The notes under the pieces: generated by a model
The model's input: the letters and a program-made list of their open reading frames with translations, nothing else
What the model was told of the DNA's origin: nothing
Database searches by the model: none
Shown here: one piece after another, positions 28,739-39,409 of the stretch
Numbering within the stretch: position 1 is the stretch's first letter
Layout of the letters: every line of letters begins with the position of its first letter
Made by a program: the position numbers and the translations under genes
Assembly: GCA_030427865.1 (NCBI GenBank)
Contig: JAUICK010000003.1
Coordinates: 1 to 64,000 of the forward strand
Reading direction: 5' to 3'
From: Bacteroidia bacterium
GTDB taxonomy: Bacteria > Bacteroidota > Bacteroidia > Flavobacteriales > Flavobacteriaceae
Length of the DNA: 64,000 nt

Positions 28739-29857
28739 TTAATTATTCAACATCACTGGCATCACCAACATCGTAATTTGTTCACCTTCATCAGTACCAT
28801 CAATTGGTGTTAAAATTCCTGCTCTGTTTGGTAAGGACATTTCAATTAACACTTCATTAGAACTTAAATTGTTTAACATTTCGCTTAAAAAACGAGAGTT
28901 AAAACCAATTTGCATATCATCACCTTGGTAGTCGCAACTTAAACGTTCGTCTGCTTTGTTGGCAAAATCTAAATCTTCAGCAGAAATATTTAACTCAGTA
29001 CCCGCCATTTTTAAACGAATCTGATGCGTAGTTTTGCTAGAGAAAATAGACACACGTCTTACAGAATTTAAGAAAGAAGCTCTATCAACGGTTAATTTAT
29101 TTGGATTTTCTTTAGGAATTACCGCTTCATAATTTGGGTATTTCCCGTCAATTAAACGACATACCAACACCACATTATCAAATGTAAATTTTGCGTTAGC
29201 ATCATTATATTCGATAGTTACTTCACTTTCAGACACTGCTAAAATCCCTTTCAATAAATTTAAAGGTTTCTTTGGCATGATAAATTCTGCAGTTTGATCT
29301 GCAGTAACATCAGTTCTTGAGTATTTTACCAATTTATGTGCGTCTGTAGCTACAAAAGTTAAACTTTGCGAACTAAACTGAAAAAATACGCCACTCATTA
29401 CTGGGCGTAAATCGTCGTTTCCAGCTGCAAAAATAGTTTTAGAAATGGCAGTTCCTAAAATATGTGCAGGCACAACAGTTTTACTTGGACTTGGTAAAGA
29501 AACTGCTTTTGGAAATTCGTCTCCACTAAAATACGCCATATCGTATTTACCTTGATCAGAACTAATTTCAATAGTATTGTTACCTTCTGTTTTAAAGGTT
29601 AAAGGTTGATTTGGAAATGTTTTTAAAGTATCTAATAACAAACGCGCAGAAACAGCAATAGCACCAGCACTTTCGCTTTCTACTTCTACAACAGAGCTCA
29701 TGGTAGTTTCTAAATCTGAAGCAGAAACTTTTAGTTGATTTTCAGACAATTCAAATAAAAAGTTGTCTAAAATGGGTAAGGTATTATTACTATTTATAAC
29801 GCCGCCTAAAACTTGTAATTGCTTTAATAATTGCGAACTCGATACAATAAATTTCAT
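28739..29857 (-). CDS. dnaN: DNA polymerase III subunit beta
   Basis: MKFIVSSSQLLKQLQVLGGVI..., ATDAHKLVKYSR, C-terminal MLVMPVML. Confidence 0.96.
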   Translation of the reverse strand: MKFIVSSSQLLKQLQVLGGVINSNNTLPILDNFLFELSENQLKVSASDLETTMSSVVEVESESAGAIAVSARLLLDTLKTFPNQPLTFKTEGNNTIEISSDQGKYDMAYFSGDEFPKAVSLPSPSKTVVPAHILGTAISKTIFAAGNDDLRPVMSGVFFQFSSQSLTFVATDAHKLVKYSRTDVTADQTAEFIMPKKPLNLLKGILAVSESEVTIEYNDANAKFTFDNVVLVCRLIDGKYPNYEAVIPKENPNKLTVDRASFLNSVRRVSIFSSKTTHQIRLKMAGTELNISAEDLDFANKADERLSCDYQGDDMQIGFNSRFLSEMLNNLSSNEVLIEMSLPNRAGILTPIDGTDEGEQITMLVMPVMLNN

Positions 29858-30034
29858 TGATTTTCTTTTCTTAATTAGTCCTACAAATATAACTTTATTA
29901 AGTGATTCTAAAAATTAATTTATTAACAGGTTATGAGCATTTTGTTGATGAATTTAAAAACGTTATAATTATGTTAATAGACTGTTTTGGGTAAATAAAA
30001 AACTTACTTTTGTTAGAATGATGAAACTAACTAA

Positions 30035-32548
30035 ATGAAGAAATACAGTCTTTTAACCCTATTATTTCTATTAATTTCTGTTTCTGTTTCTGTTTTTGCT
30101 CAAAAACCAAAGAAATTAACTTCCAACCAAATTTATGAAAAAATACAAAAGCTTAATTTTTTGGGAACTGCTTTGTATGTTGCTGCGCATCCAGATGATG
30201 AAAATACTCGTTTAATTGCGTATTTAGCCAACCATGTAAAAGCAAGAACAGGATATTTGTCTTTAACAAGAGGAGATGGTGGTCAGAATTTAATTGGCTC
30301 AGAAATTAGAGAATTGTTAGGGGTAATTCGTACCCAAGAATTATTAGCAGCAAGAAATGTTGACGGTGGAGAACAATTTTTTACAAGAGCCAATGATTTT
30401 GGGTATTCTAAACACCCAGATGAAACTTTAAAAATTTGGAATAAAAAGCAAGTGTTGAGTGATGTAGTTTGGGCAATAAGAACTTTTAAGCCAGATGTAA
30501 TTATTAACAGATTTAATCATAGAACTCCTGGTACAACTCACGGACATCACACGTCTTCTGCAATGTTAAGTGTAGAAGCTTTTGATTTGGCAGGCGATAA
30601 CACCAAATATAAAGACCAATTAAAATATACCAGTTCTTGGCAACCTAAACGTTTGTTTCATAATACTTCTTCTTGGTTTTACAGAGATAAAAAGAAATTT
30701 GAAGAGATTGCTAAAGACTTTACCAAATTTAATATTGGTGTATTTTATCCTTTAAAAGGATTGTCTAACAACGAATTGGCATCAATAGCAAGCAGTCAGC
30801 ATTTGTGTCAAGGTTTTGGTAGATTAACTACAAGAGGAGCGCAAACAGAATATGCTGAGTTTTTAAAAGGTGAACCTTTAAAAGATAAAAATGATATTTT
30901 TTCAGGCATCAATACCACCTGGAATCGTCTTGAAAATGGAGGAGAAATTGGTAATATTTTATATGAAATAGAACATAATTTCGATTTTGTAAATCCATCT
31001 AAACACTTACCAAAGTTGATGGAAGCTTATCAAAAAATTCAATTATTAAAAGACAATCATTGGCGAGTAATTAAAGAAAAACAAATTAAAGAAATTATAA
31101 TGGCATGTGCTGGTTTGTATTTAGAAGCTTCTGCTGTAAGTTCTTCTGCAACTCCAAATTCTAAAATAGATGTAAATTTTGAGGTTTTAAATAGAAGTGA
31201 TGTAAATATAGAATTGACATCAATAACATCTTCAATAGACAAAAAAACTATTACAAAAGAATTGAATTTAACATCAAACAAACGCATCAATTTTAAAGAA
31301 ACAATAACATTAAAAACAAACTATTTCTCTGCTCCCTATTGGTTGAAAAACAATTGGAGTTTGGGCATGTATACTGTTAAAAATCAGCTGTTAATTGGGA
31401 AACCAGAAACACCAAGACCAGCAAAAATTTCGTTTAATTTAATTATTGATGAAACTCCAATTTCTATCACTAAAAATGTGATAAGAAGATATGCAGAACG
31501 CGATAAAGGTGAGATTTACGAACCTTTTGAGATTCTTCCAAAAGTAACTACAAAACTGAAAAATAAAGTGCTTATTTTTTCTGATGATACACCTCAGAAA
31601 ATTCAAGTAGAGGTTAGAGCAGGAACTCAAAATGTAAGCGGAAAAGTATCTTTAAATGTTCCAACAAGTTGGGATGTTTCGCCAGCAGCAATCAATTTTA
31701 CAATCGAACAAAAAAATGATAAGCAAATGGTTGAATTTATAGTTACTCCACCTAAAAACCAATCAGAAGGAAAATTAAAAGTGATTGCAACTTCAAACGG
31801 AAAAACCTACACTAAAGAGTTGGTAGAAATCAATTACAATCACATTCCAAAGCAATCAGTTTTATTAAATTCTGAGGCAAAAGTGGTGCGTTTAAACATT
31901 AAAAAAGTAGGCAATTATATTGGTTACATTAAAGGAGCAGGAGATGCAGTTCCTGAAAATTTACGTCAGATTGGATATACAGTAGTAGAGATTAATCCAT
32001 CAGAAATTAATGCAGAAAACTTACAAAAATACGATGCCATTGTTTTAGGAATTAGAGCTTATAATGTGGTAAAAGAATTAAAATTTAAGCAAAAATTCTT
32101 ACTGAATTATGTTAAACAAGGCGGAAATTTAATTGTGCAATACAATACGAGTAGAAGAGTAGATGTTGGGGCTCCTTATGATTTAACATTGTCAAGAGAT
32201 AGAGTTACAGACGAGTTTGCTGAGGTGAGAATTTTAGAGAAAAATCATGCTGTACTGAATTTCCCAAATAAAATCACTCAAGATGATTTTAAGGGTTGGG
32301 TACAAGAAAGAGGTTTGTATTTTCCAGACAAATGGAGCTCAGAATATACCCCAATTTTATCTATGAATGATAAGGGAGAAACTGCCAAAAAAGGAAGTTT
32401 ACTTATTGCAAAATATGGTAAAGGAAATTACATTTATACAGGTTTAAGTTTCTTTAGAGAATTACCTGCAGGAGTTTCTGGAGCCTATAAATTGTTTGCA
32501 AATATACTTTCTGTTGGTAAAGAGAAAATTGATACTAAAAACAAATAA
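30035..32548 (+). CDS. PIG-L (LmbE-like) family deacetylase, large secreted form
   Basis: Signal peptide; AAHPDDENTRLIAYLAN, LTRGDGGQNLIGSE, HGHHTSSAMLS; C-terminal GATase-like region. Confidence 0.9.
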   Translation: MKKYSLLTLLFLLISVSVSVFAQKPKKLTSNQIYEKIQKLNFLGTALYVAAHPDDENTRLIAYLANHVKARTGYLSLTRGDGGQNLIGSEIRELLGVIRTQELLAARNVDGGEQFFTRANDFGYSKHPDETLKIWNKKQVLSDVVWAIRTFKPDVIINRFNHRTPGTTHGHHTSSAMLSVEAFDLAGDNTKYKDQLKYTSSWQPKRLFHNTSSWFYRDKKKFEEIAKDFTKFNIGVFYPLKGLSNNELASIASSQHLCQGFGRLTTRGAQTEYAEFLKGEPLKDKNDIFSGINTTWNRLENGGEIGNILYEIEHNFDFVNPSKHLPKLMEAYQKIQLLKDNHWRVIKEKQIKEIIMACAGLYLEASAVSSSATPNSKIDVNFEVLNRSDVNIELTSITSSIDKKTITKELNLTSNKRINFKETITLKTNYFSAPYWLKNNWSLGMYTVKNQLLIGKPETPRPAKISFNLIIDETPISITKNVIRRYAERDKGEIYEPFEILPKVTTKLKNKVLIFSDDTPQKIQVEVRAGTQNVSGKVSLNVPTSWDVSPAAINFTIEQKNDKQMVEFIVTPPKNQSEGKLKVIATSNGKTYTKELVEINYNHIPKQSVLLNSEAKVVRLNIKKVGNYIGYIKGAGDAVPENLRQIGYTVVEINPSEINAENLQKYDAIVLGIRAYNVVKELKFKQKFLLNYVKQGGNLIVQYNTSRRVDVGAPYDLTLSRDRVTDEFAEVRILEKNHAVLNFPNKITQDDFKGWVQERGLYFPDKWSSEYTPILSMNDKGETAKKGSLLIAKYGKGNYIYTGLSFFRELPAGVSGAYKLFANILSVGKEKIDTKNK

Positions 32549-32555
32549 AAAAGTA

Positions 32556-33119
32556 ATGAGATTTCTAACTTTAATTTTGATAGTATGTGTTTTTAGTAAT
32601 TGTTCTGCTCAAGAAAAATCGATTAGAAAATTATCAGGTTTAGAAGAAAAAGAGTTTAAAAACTATCAGAAAATAACAACAACAAAATTAATTTCTGATG
32701 ATGAAGTTGGCAAAAAATTGTTCATCTGTTTTCAATTAGTAGATGCAAAATCAAACAAACCTATGGCAAATAAAAGTGTGTTTTTTTATCAAGCTGCTGT
32801 TGATGGCGATTATCATCCAGAAAAAATAGGCGACCCAAAAACAGCTAGAATAAAAGGAACAGGAATTACAAACGCTAAAGGACAAATTTTTGTGGAAACC
32901 ATTTTACCCGGAAATTATGGTGTTTCAGAAGATGTAAGACATATTCATTTTATTATTTCTGATGTAAAACCCAGCAATTATGATGTGTTTTTTGAGCAAT
33001 ATTTGAGTGATGCTATGAAAAATAGAATCTACAGAAACAACCAAATGTTTATGGTTGATTTGAAGAAAAATTCAAAAAATAAATGGGTTGGTTTTTTAAA
33101 AATTAAAGTAGCTAATTAA
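32556..33119 (+). CDS. Intradiol ring-cleavage dioxygenase-like lipoprotein
   Basis: Lipobox NC; KPMANKSVFFYQAAVDGDYHPE...KGTGITNAKGQIFVETILPGNYG...RHIHFII. Confidence 0.65.
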   Translation: MRFLTLILIVCVFSNCSAQEKSIRKLSGLEEKEFKNYQKITTTKLISDDEVGKKLFICFQLVDAKSNKPMANKSVFFYQAAVDGDYHPEKIGDPKTARIKGTGITNAKGQIFVETILPGNYGVSEDVRHIHFIISDVKPSNYDVFFEQYLSDAMKNRIYRNNQMFMVDLKKNSKNKWVGFLKIKVAN

Positions 33120-33120
33120 T

Positions 33121-33150
33121 GTCATTCCTAACGAAGTGAAGGAATCTCAT
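33121..33150. repeat. REP-like hairpin 1
   Basis: GTCATTCCTAACGAAGTGAAGGAATCTCAT, ATTCC/GGAAT stem. Confidence 0.6.
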
Positions 33151-33244
33151 CATAAAAAAGTTAAAAGAGAATGGAAGATAAATTTAATAATTGAAGACAA
33201 TCTAAACTGAAAAGATTTATCATAAGATTGGTTTGATAAACAAA

Positions 33245-33271
33245 GAGATTCCTGCATACGCAGGAATAACA
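33245..33271. repeat. REP-like hairpin 2
   Basis: ATTCCTGC-ATAC-GCAGGAAT perfect 8-bp stem. Confidence 0.65.
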
Positions 33272-33290
33272 GAAACAAGAAAAAAAGAAT

Positions 33291-33319
33291 GTCATACCTG
33301 CCAAGTCAGGTATCTCATA
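33291..33319. repeat. REP-like hairpin 3
   Basis: GTCATACCTG-CCAAGT-CAGGTATCTCAT, 7-bp stem. Confidence 0.6.
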
Positions 33320-33367
33320 ATGGCAGTAGAAAGTATCATTTTTTTTCAATAATTACAGAGTAGAAAT

Positions 33368-33481
33368 ATGAAGGATAATCAACAAAAAAACACCTGGAAA
33401 AAAGAATACACATTGGTTTTGGTTGCGAATGCCATTTACTTGATTGCATTTTATTTTATCACCAACTTTTTTACAGTTTAA
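33368..33481 (+). CDS. 37-aa single-TM small protein upstream of SSS symporter
   Basis: MKDNQQKNTWKKEYTLVLVANAIYLIAFYFITNFFTV*, 3 nt before the symporter ATG; below the ORF-track length cut-off. Confidence 0.7.
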   Translation: MKDNQQKNTWKKEYTLVLVANAIYLIAFYFITNFFTV

Positions 33482-33484
33482 TTT

Positions 33485-35206
33485 ATGGAAATAGAAAGTA
33501 AATTACACCTTGTAGATTGGATAATTTTATCTGTTACGCTTATTTTTATTGTAGCGTATGGCACGTATGTAACTCGTAAAAACACAAATGTTACTGATTA
33601 TATAAAAGGAGGAAATGATACCAAATGGTGGACAATTGGACTCTCTGTAATGGCAACTCAAGCCAGTGCTATCACGTTTTTATCAACTCCAGGGCAAGCG
33701 TTTCATAGCGGAATGGGTTTTGTGCAATTTTACTTTGGATTACCGATTGCAATGGTAATTATTTGTGTGGTTTTCATTCCTATTTATCACAAGTTAAAAG
33801 TATACACAGCTTATGAGTTTTTAGAAGGAAGATTCGACTTAAAAACCAGAAGTTTAGCTGCAATTTTGTTTTTAATTCAACGTGGTTTAGCAGCAGGAAT
33901 TACCATTTTTGCTCCCGCAATTATTTTGTCTGCTGTTTTAGGGTGGGATTTGTTAACCTTAAATATTATCATCGGATTTTTAGTGATTATCTACACCGTT
34001 TCTGGAGGAACAAAAGCGGTAAATGTTACGCAAAAACAACAAATGATTATCATTTTCTTTGGAATGTTGATTGCATTTTATATGATTATGAGTCAACTTC
34101 CTGCTGATATTACTTTTCGAAAAGCGTTAGATATTGCTGGGGCAAGTGGTAAAATGGAAGTCTTAGATTTTTCTTTTGACTTGAATAATAGATATACAGT
34201 TTGGACAGGTTTTATTGGCGGAACATTTTTGATGTTGTCTTATTTTGGAACAGATCAAAGTCAGGTGCAACGTTATTTATCTGGAAAATCTGTTCGAGAA
34301 AGTCAGTTGGGTTTAATTTTTAATGGACTCTTAAAAGTGCCAATGCAATTCTTTATTTTATTGGTAGGTGTAATGGTTTTTGTGTTTTATCAATTTAATA
34401 CATCCCCATTAAATTTTAACCCAAAGGTTAATGATGCAGTTAAGAATTCAAAATATGCTGCTGATTATAAATCTTTTGAAAATGAACACATCGCTATCGA
34501 AAATAAAAAGAAAGCATTATTGATTGATGGTTTTCAAATTGAAGAAAAAGAAGAAATTAAATCTTTAAACAAAAGAGATTTAGAAATTAAAGCGTCTGCA
34601 AAAAAAATTATTGATAAGATTGATGAATCATCCATAGAAAAAATTGAATCGAACGATAAAGATTATGTCTTTATTCATTTTATATTAAATAATTTACCAA
34701 GAGGATTAATAGGATTACTATTGGCGGTAATTTTATCTGCGGCAATGTCATCTACAGCCTCAGAATTAAATGCACTGGCAAGTACCACAGCTATTGATTT
34801 ATATAAAAGAAACGTTAAAGAAGAGAAAAGTGAAACACATTATGTAAAAGCATCTAAGTGGTTTACGTTTGCTTGGGGAATTTTAGCTATTTTAGTAGCT
34901 TGTGTAGCCAATTTATTTGATAATTTAATTCAGTTGGTTAATATTATTGGTTCTATTTTTTACGGTAATGTTTTGGGCATTTTCTTATTGGCTTTCTTTA
35001 TTAAATACGTAAAAGGAAATGCGGTTTTTATTGCTGCTTTAATTACGCAAGTAATTATTATAGCTGTTTTCTTCTTAGATTGGTTGCCTTATTTATGGCT
35101 AAATTTACTAGGTTGTGTTTTAGTGATGGGAATTGCTATTTTGTTACAAGCTTTTATACCAACAAAAGAAAATTTTGTGAGCATAGAAACCATTGGAACT
35201 GATTAA
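33485..35206 (+). CDS. Sodium:solute symporter (SSS) family transporter
   Basis: Multi-TM; GGNDTKWWTIGLSVMATQASAITFLSTPGQAF; SAAMSSTASELNALASTTAIDLYKR. Confidence 0.93.
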   Translation: MEIESKLHLVDWIILSVTLIFIVAYGTYVTRKNTNVTDYIKGGNDTKWWTIGLSVMATQASAITFLSTPGQAFHSGMGFVQFYFGLPIAMVIICVVFIPIYHKLKVYTAYEFLEGRFDLKTRSLAAILFLIQRGLAAGITIFAPAIILSAVLGWDLLTLNIIIGFLVIIYTVSGGTKAVNVTQKQQMIIIFFGMLIAFYMIMSQLPADITFRKALDIAGASGKMEVLDFSFDLNNRYTVWTGFIGGTFLMLSYFGTDQSQVQRYLSGKSVRESQLGLIFNGLLKVPMQFFILLVGVMVFVFYQFNTSPLNFNPKVNDAVKNSKYAADYKSFENEHIAIENKKKALLIDGFQIEEKEEIKSLNKRDLEIKASAKKIIDKIDESSIEKIESNDKDYVFIHFILNNLPRGLIGLLLAVILSAAMSSTASELNALASTTAIDLYKRNVKEEKSETHYVKASKWFTFAWGILAILVACVANLFDNLIQLVNIIGSIFYGNVLGIFLLAFFIKYVKGNAVFIAALITQVIIIAVFFLDWLPYLWLNLLGCVLVMGIAILLQAFIPTKENFVSIETIGTD

Positions 35207-35215
35207 TAAACGGAA

Positions 35216-36181
35216 ATGAAAACCATAAAATGGGGAATCATTGGCTTGGGGAAAATTGCAAATAAATTCGCTACAGATTTAGCAACAGTAGAAAATGCAG
35301 AATTGTATGCAGTTGCATCAAGAAATCAAGGTAAAGCTAATGAGTTTGCTCAAAAATTCAATGCAAAAAAAGCCTATAATTCTTACGAAGCTTTGACAAA
35401 AGATATAGCCATTGATGCTGTTTATGTAGCTACACCACATAGTTTTCATAAAGAGCATACTATACTTGGCTTGCAAAACAAAAAAGCAGTGTTATGTGAG
35501 AAACCATTTGCTATGAATTTGCAAGAGGTACAAGAAATGATTGCTATTGCAAAAGAAAATAATGTCTTGTTAATGGAGGCTTTGTGGACCTATTTTTTGC
35601 CTCATTATCAATATGTTTTAGATGCTTTTAAGAATAAAAAATATGGAGATTTATTACAATTAGAAGCAGACTTTGGTTTTGTACCTCCATATGATTTAGA
35701 AAGTAGATTGCTCAAAAAAGAAGTTGGTGGAGGCTCTTTATTAGATATTGGTATTTATCCCATTTTTGTAGCGCTTTGTACTTTAGGAACTCCACTAAAT
35801 ATTAATGCAAGAGCTGCATTTTTTGAAACTGGTGCAGACGCAGAATGCAATATGATTTTTACTTATAAGAACGCCAAAGCTATTCTAAAAAGTACATTAA
35901 TAGAAGATACTAAAACAGAAGCAATTTTTACTTTTGAAAAAGCAGTAGTTAAAATAAACAGTAGGTTTCATCAACCATCAACAGTAACCATAATTCAACA
36001 GAGTAAAGAAGAAACTATTACTTTTGGTTACACAACTATTGGGTATAATTTTGAAACACAACATTTTAACGAACTCATTAGAAATGGAAAAACAGAGAGC
36101 AATGTAATGACATTCGATTTTTCTATGGCTTTAATAAAGTTATTAGATACAGTTAGAGAAAAAATAAATTTGTATTTTTAA
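35216..36181 (+). CDS. Gfo/Idh/MocA family oxidoreductase
   Basis: WGIIGLGKIANKFATDL; YVATPHSFHKEH; VLCEKPFAMN. Confidence 0.94.
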   Translation: MKTIKWGIIGLGKIANKFATDLATVENAELYAVASRNQGKANEFAQKFNAKKAYNSYEALTKDIAIDAVYVATPHSFHKEHTILGLQNKKAVLCEKPFAMNLQEVQEMIAIAKENNVLLMEALWTYFLPHYQYVLDAFKNKKYGDLLQLEADFGFVPPYDLESRLLKKEVGGGSLLDIGIYPIFVALCTLGTPLNINARAAFFETGADAECNMIFTYKNAKAILKSTLIEDTKTEAIFTFEKAVVKINSRFHQPSTVTIIQQSKEETITFGYTTIGYNFETQHFNELIRNGKTESNVMTFDFSMALIKLLDTVREKINLYF

Positions 36182-36187
36182 AAAAAC

Positions 36188-36685
36188 TTATTTCTTAGCT
36201 TTTTTAATCAATTGAAAAGCCCAATAGTAATGGCTAGATGTTGCCGAAATTAAGTAAGACGCTAAAGAAGTTGTTCCTGTCCATTTATATCTTTTTTTTT
36301 CAAATAATTCTTCTTCTGAATGCTTGTTTATAATTTTTTGAATCCTCGAAAAAGAATCTTGCAAATTACTTTTAATTATTTCTAAATCTGAATTCGAATA
36401 CTTTTTCCAAATTTCGAGATTCAAAGCAGGAGTTGTTTTCCAAGTATATCCTTTAGCGGGCATTTCTAATTTTTTTCCTGTCATTCCAATTTTATACCAA
36501 TTTAAAACCATTAAATGCCAATGATGTAAATGAGCTAAGACATCTCTTATACTTCTATTCATTGTGCCTTTTGGGAATTCTTTGAGTTGTTCTTGTTTAT
36601 CAAAAGAATTTACATAAGTAAACAATTTATCAAAATTGTAATTGCTTAATTGTATTAGTTCTAATTTTGTTTTTGGTCTAGGCAT
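36188..36685 (-). CDS. ClbS/DfsB family four-helix bundle protein
   Basis: MPRPKTKLELIQLSNYNFDKL; RDVLAHLHHWHLMVLNWY; TSSHYYWAF. Confidence 0.87.
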   Translation of the reverse strand: MPRPKTKLELIQLSNYNFDKLFTYVNSFDKQEQLKEFPKGTMNRSIRDVLAHLHHWHLMVLNWYKIGMTGKKLEMPAKGYTWKTTPALNLEIWKKYSNSDLEIIKSNLQDSFSRIQKIINKHSEEELFEKKRYKWTGTTSLASYLISATSSHYYWAFQLIKKAKK

Positions 36686-36919
36686 TTGTCTTTTTCTTTC
36701 AAATTTCGGTTTTAGTCAGAGAAATAAAAATGATTTCTATCATAATCATCTGTTGTATCTGAAGAATAATAGCAAACTATTGAATTCTAAATCTAAATTT
36801 TTAATTCTAAGAATAGAATTTTACTTGCTAATAATTAATTTTTTTCAAAACAATGTTAAAGAAATAAATATTAAATTTTCGAATTCCTATATTTGTTAAC
36901 TAACCATATTTTATTTCAA

Positions 36920-39409
36920 ATGAAAAAAGTATTTCTAATATTCATTTTAATTGCTTCAACAATTTCTGCTCAAAAAATAGACTTATCCTATTATTTGCCA
37001 AAAGGGAATTACAACTCGCAAATACCAACGCCAAAATCTGTAATTGGGCACGAGGTCGGAGAGTGGCATATTACGCACGACAAATTGGTAGAATACATGA
37101 AAGCTTTGGCAGCATCAACAGATAGAATTTCTATAGAAACAAGAGGAACAACTTTTGAAGGAAGACCGTTGTTGTTGTTAACAATTACATCTCCAAAGAA
37201 TCATACAAACATAGAAACTATAAGAACACAACATATTGCAGCAACAAACAATTTAGTAGATATTTCTAAGAATCCAATTGTTGTGTATCAGGGTTTTTCT
37301 ATTCATGGAAATGAACCCAGTGGTTCTAATGCAGCTTTGGCTGTTGCGTATTACTTAGCTGCTTCAGAATCTTCAGAAGTAAAAGATTTGTTAGAACATA
37401 CTGTGATTCTGTTTGATCCTTCTTTTAACCCTGATGGATTGCAACGTTTTGCATATTGGGCAAATACCAATAAAAGTAAAAACATAAACCCAGATACTAA
37501 TGACAGAGAATATTCAGAGATTTGGCCAAGAGGAAGAACTAATCATTATCAATTTGATATGAACCGCGATTGGTTGCCTGTACAATTGCCAGAAAGCAGA
37601 GCAAGAATCGCAAGTTTTCATAAATGGTTGCCAAATATCTTAACAGATCATCACGAAATGGGAAGCAATTCAAGTTTCTTTTTTCAACCCGGAATTCCGA
37701 GTAGAACCAATCCGTTAACTCCGCAAATGAATCAAGATTTAACCAAAGAAATTGCGACATATCACGCAAAAGCTTTAGACAAAATCGGTTCTTTATACTA
37801 TTCTGAAGAAAGTTTCGACGATTTTTATTACGGAAAAGGCTCTACATTTCCAGATATTAACGGAAGTATTGGAATTTTGTTCGAACAAGGAAGTTCTCGT
37901 GGGCACGCACAAGAAACCGTAAATGGAATTTTAACCTTTCCTTTTACCATTAGAAATCAATTTACAGCAGCTTTATCTACACTAGAAGCAGCTAAGAAAA
38001 TGCGCGTGAAGATTTTAAAATACCAACAAAATTTTTATAAAGAAAGTAGAAATACAGGAAGCAAAAAAGCTATTGTTTTTGGAGATGAAAAAGATGCTGC
38101 TAAGAGTTATCATTTGGCTGAGGTTTTAAAACGTCATCAAATTAAAATTCACGAAGTAAAAGAAGATTTTACTCAGAATGAAAAAAACTTTAAAAAAGGA
38201 TATAGTTATGTGGTTCCTATGAACCAGAAAAATCAACGTTTGGTAAAAGCCATGTTCGATGTTAGAAAAACCTTTAAAGATAGTCTGTTTTATGATGTTT
38301 CTGCGTGGACTTTTAACCATGCTTTTGGAGTAGATTATGCAGAAAATGTATCGCTTTCTAAAGCTGGAAGTGAAATCATAGATTTAAAAATGAAAACTGG
38401 TAGTGTTTCATTTAGAAGTGATTATGGGTACTTAATGCCTTGGAATGAATATTATACTCCCAAGGTTTTAAATGCAGTTTTGCAAAAAGGAATTCGCGCA
38501 AAAGTATCCATGAAAAACTTTAAAAATGGTGGTAATTCTTATGAATACGGAACTATTTTTATTCCAGTTCAAAATCAAAAATTAAATGCAACAACATTGT
38601 ATCAATTTTTAGAAAAATTAGCCAAAGAAAGCCACGTTTCGATTACAGGGGTTTCTACAGGTTTAAATGATGGAATAGATTTAGGATCTAATAATTTTAG
38701 GGCTATAACCAAACCAAAAGTAGCAATGATTGTTGGTGATGGAGTTACAAGTTACGATTCTGGTGAGATTTGGCATTTATTTGACCAACGATTTGATATG
38801 CATTTAACAAGAATAGATACGCGTTATTTTAGACGAGTAAACCTCAGCAAATACACACATATTATCATTCCAAATAGTGGTTTAGAAAAAAGTGCTATAG
38901 AAAAAATTAAAACTTGGGTTAGAAATGGTGGAGTTGTAATTGGTTATAAAAATACAGCAAGATGGTTGGCTAGTAACAAAATGATAAGTTTAGATTTTGA
39001 TAGTGCAAAAATTGATACGATTAAAGGAGTTTCTTTCGAAAACAAATCTCTTCAGTCTGGAGCTCAATATATTGGAGGTGCTATTTTTGAAGCGAACTTA
39101 GATCGTTCTCATCCAATTAACTTTGGATATAAAAATAATAAAATAGCTTTGTTTAGAAATTCAACATTATTTATTAAAGCAGATAAGCGCAGTTACAACA
39201 ATCCAATTCAGTACACGTCTAACCCGCTGTTAAGTGGTTATATTTCTAAAGAAAATGCTAAAGTGATTAAAAATACTGTACCATTTAAAGTGCAGCGTTT
39301 TGGAAGCGGTAGAGTAATTGTTTTTACAGATAACACTAATTTTAGAGCTTTTTGGTACGGAACAAATAAGTTGTTAATGAATGCTGTTTTCTTTGGCGAT
39401 AAAATGTAG
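36920..39409 (+). CDS. M14 family zinc carboxypeptidase-like protein
   Basis: GFSIHGNEPSGSNAALAVAYYLA (HxxE-type), DPSFNPDGLQRF, DMNRDW, DHHEMGSNSSFFFQPG; ATG at 36920 begins the signal peptide. Confidence 0.91.
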   Translation: MKKVFLIFILIASTISAQKIDLSYYLPKGNYNSQIPTPKSVIGHEVGEWHITHDKLVEYMKALAASTDRISIETRGTTFEGRPLLLLTITSPKNHTNIETIRTQHIAATNNLVDISKNPIVVYQGFSIHGNEPSGSNAALAVAYYLAASESSEVKDLLEHTVILFDPSFNPDGLQRFAYWANTNKSKNINPDTNDREYSEIWPRGRTNHYQFDMNRDWLPVQLPESRARIASFHKWLPNILTDHHEMGSNSSFFFQPGIPSRTNPLTPQMNQDLTKEIATYHAKALDKIGSLYYSEESFDDFYYGKGSTFPDINGSIGILFEQGSSRGHAQETVNGILTFPFTIRNQFTAALSTLEAAKKMRVKILKYQQNFYKESRNTGSKKAIVFGDEKDAAKSYHLAEVLKRHQIKIHEVKEDFTQNEKNFKKGYSYVVPMNQKNQRLVKAMFDVRKTFKDSLFYDVSAWTFNHAFGVDYAENVSLSKAGSEIIDLKMKTGSVSFRSDYGYLMPWNEYYTPKVLNAVLQKGIRAKVSMKNFKNGGNSYEYGTIFIPVQNQKLNATTLYQFLEKLAKESHVSITGVSTGLNDGIDLGSNNFRAITKPKVAMIVGDGVTSYDSGEIWHLFDQRFDMHLTRIDTRYFRRVNLSKYTHIIIPNSGLEKSAIEKIKTWVRNGGVVIGYKNTARWLASNKMISLDFDSAKIDTIKGVSFENKSLQSGAQYIGGAIFEANLDRSHPINFGYKNNKIALFRNSTLFIKADKRSYNNPIQYTSNPLLSGYISKENAKVIKNTVPFKVQRFGSGRVIVFTDNTNFRAFWYGTNKLLMNAVFFGDKM

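Noticed and set aside
33121-33319. Three hairpins considered as a CRISPR-like array
   Set aside because: Only three, non-identical palindromic units with irregular spacing and no cas genes in the window.
33161-33349. 62-aa minus-strand ORF
   Set aside because: Made of reverse complements of REP-like hairpins (e.g. CHYEIPDLAG from GTCATACCTGCCAAGTCAGGTATCTCAT); not a credible gene.
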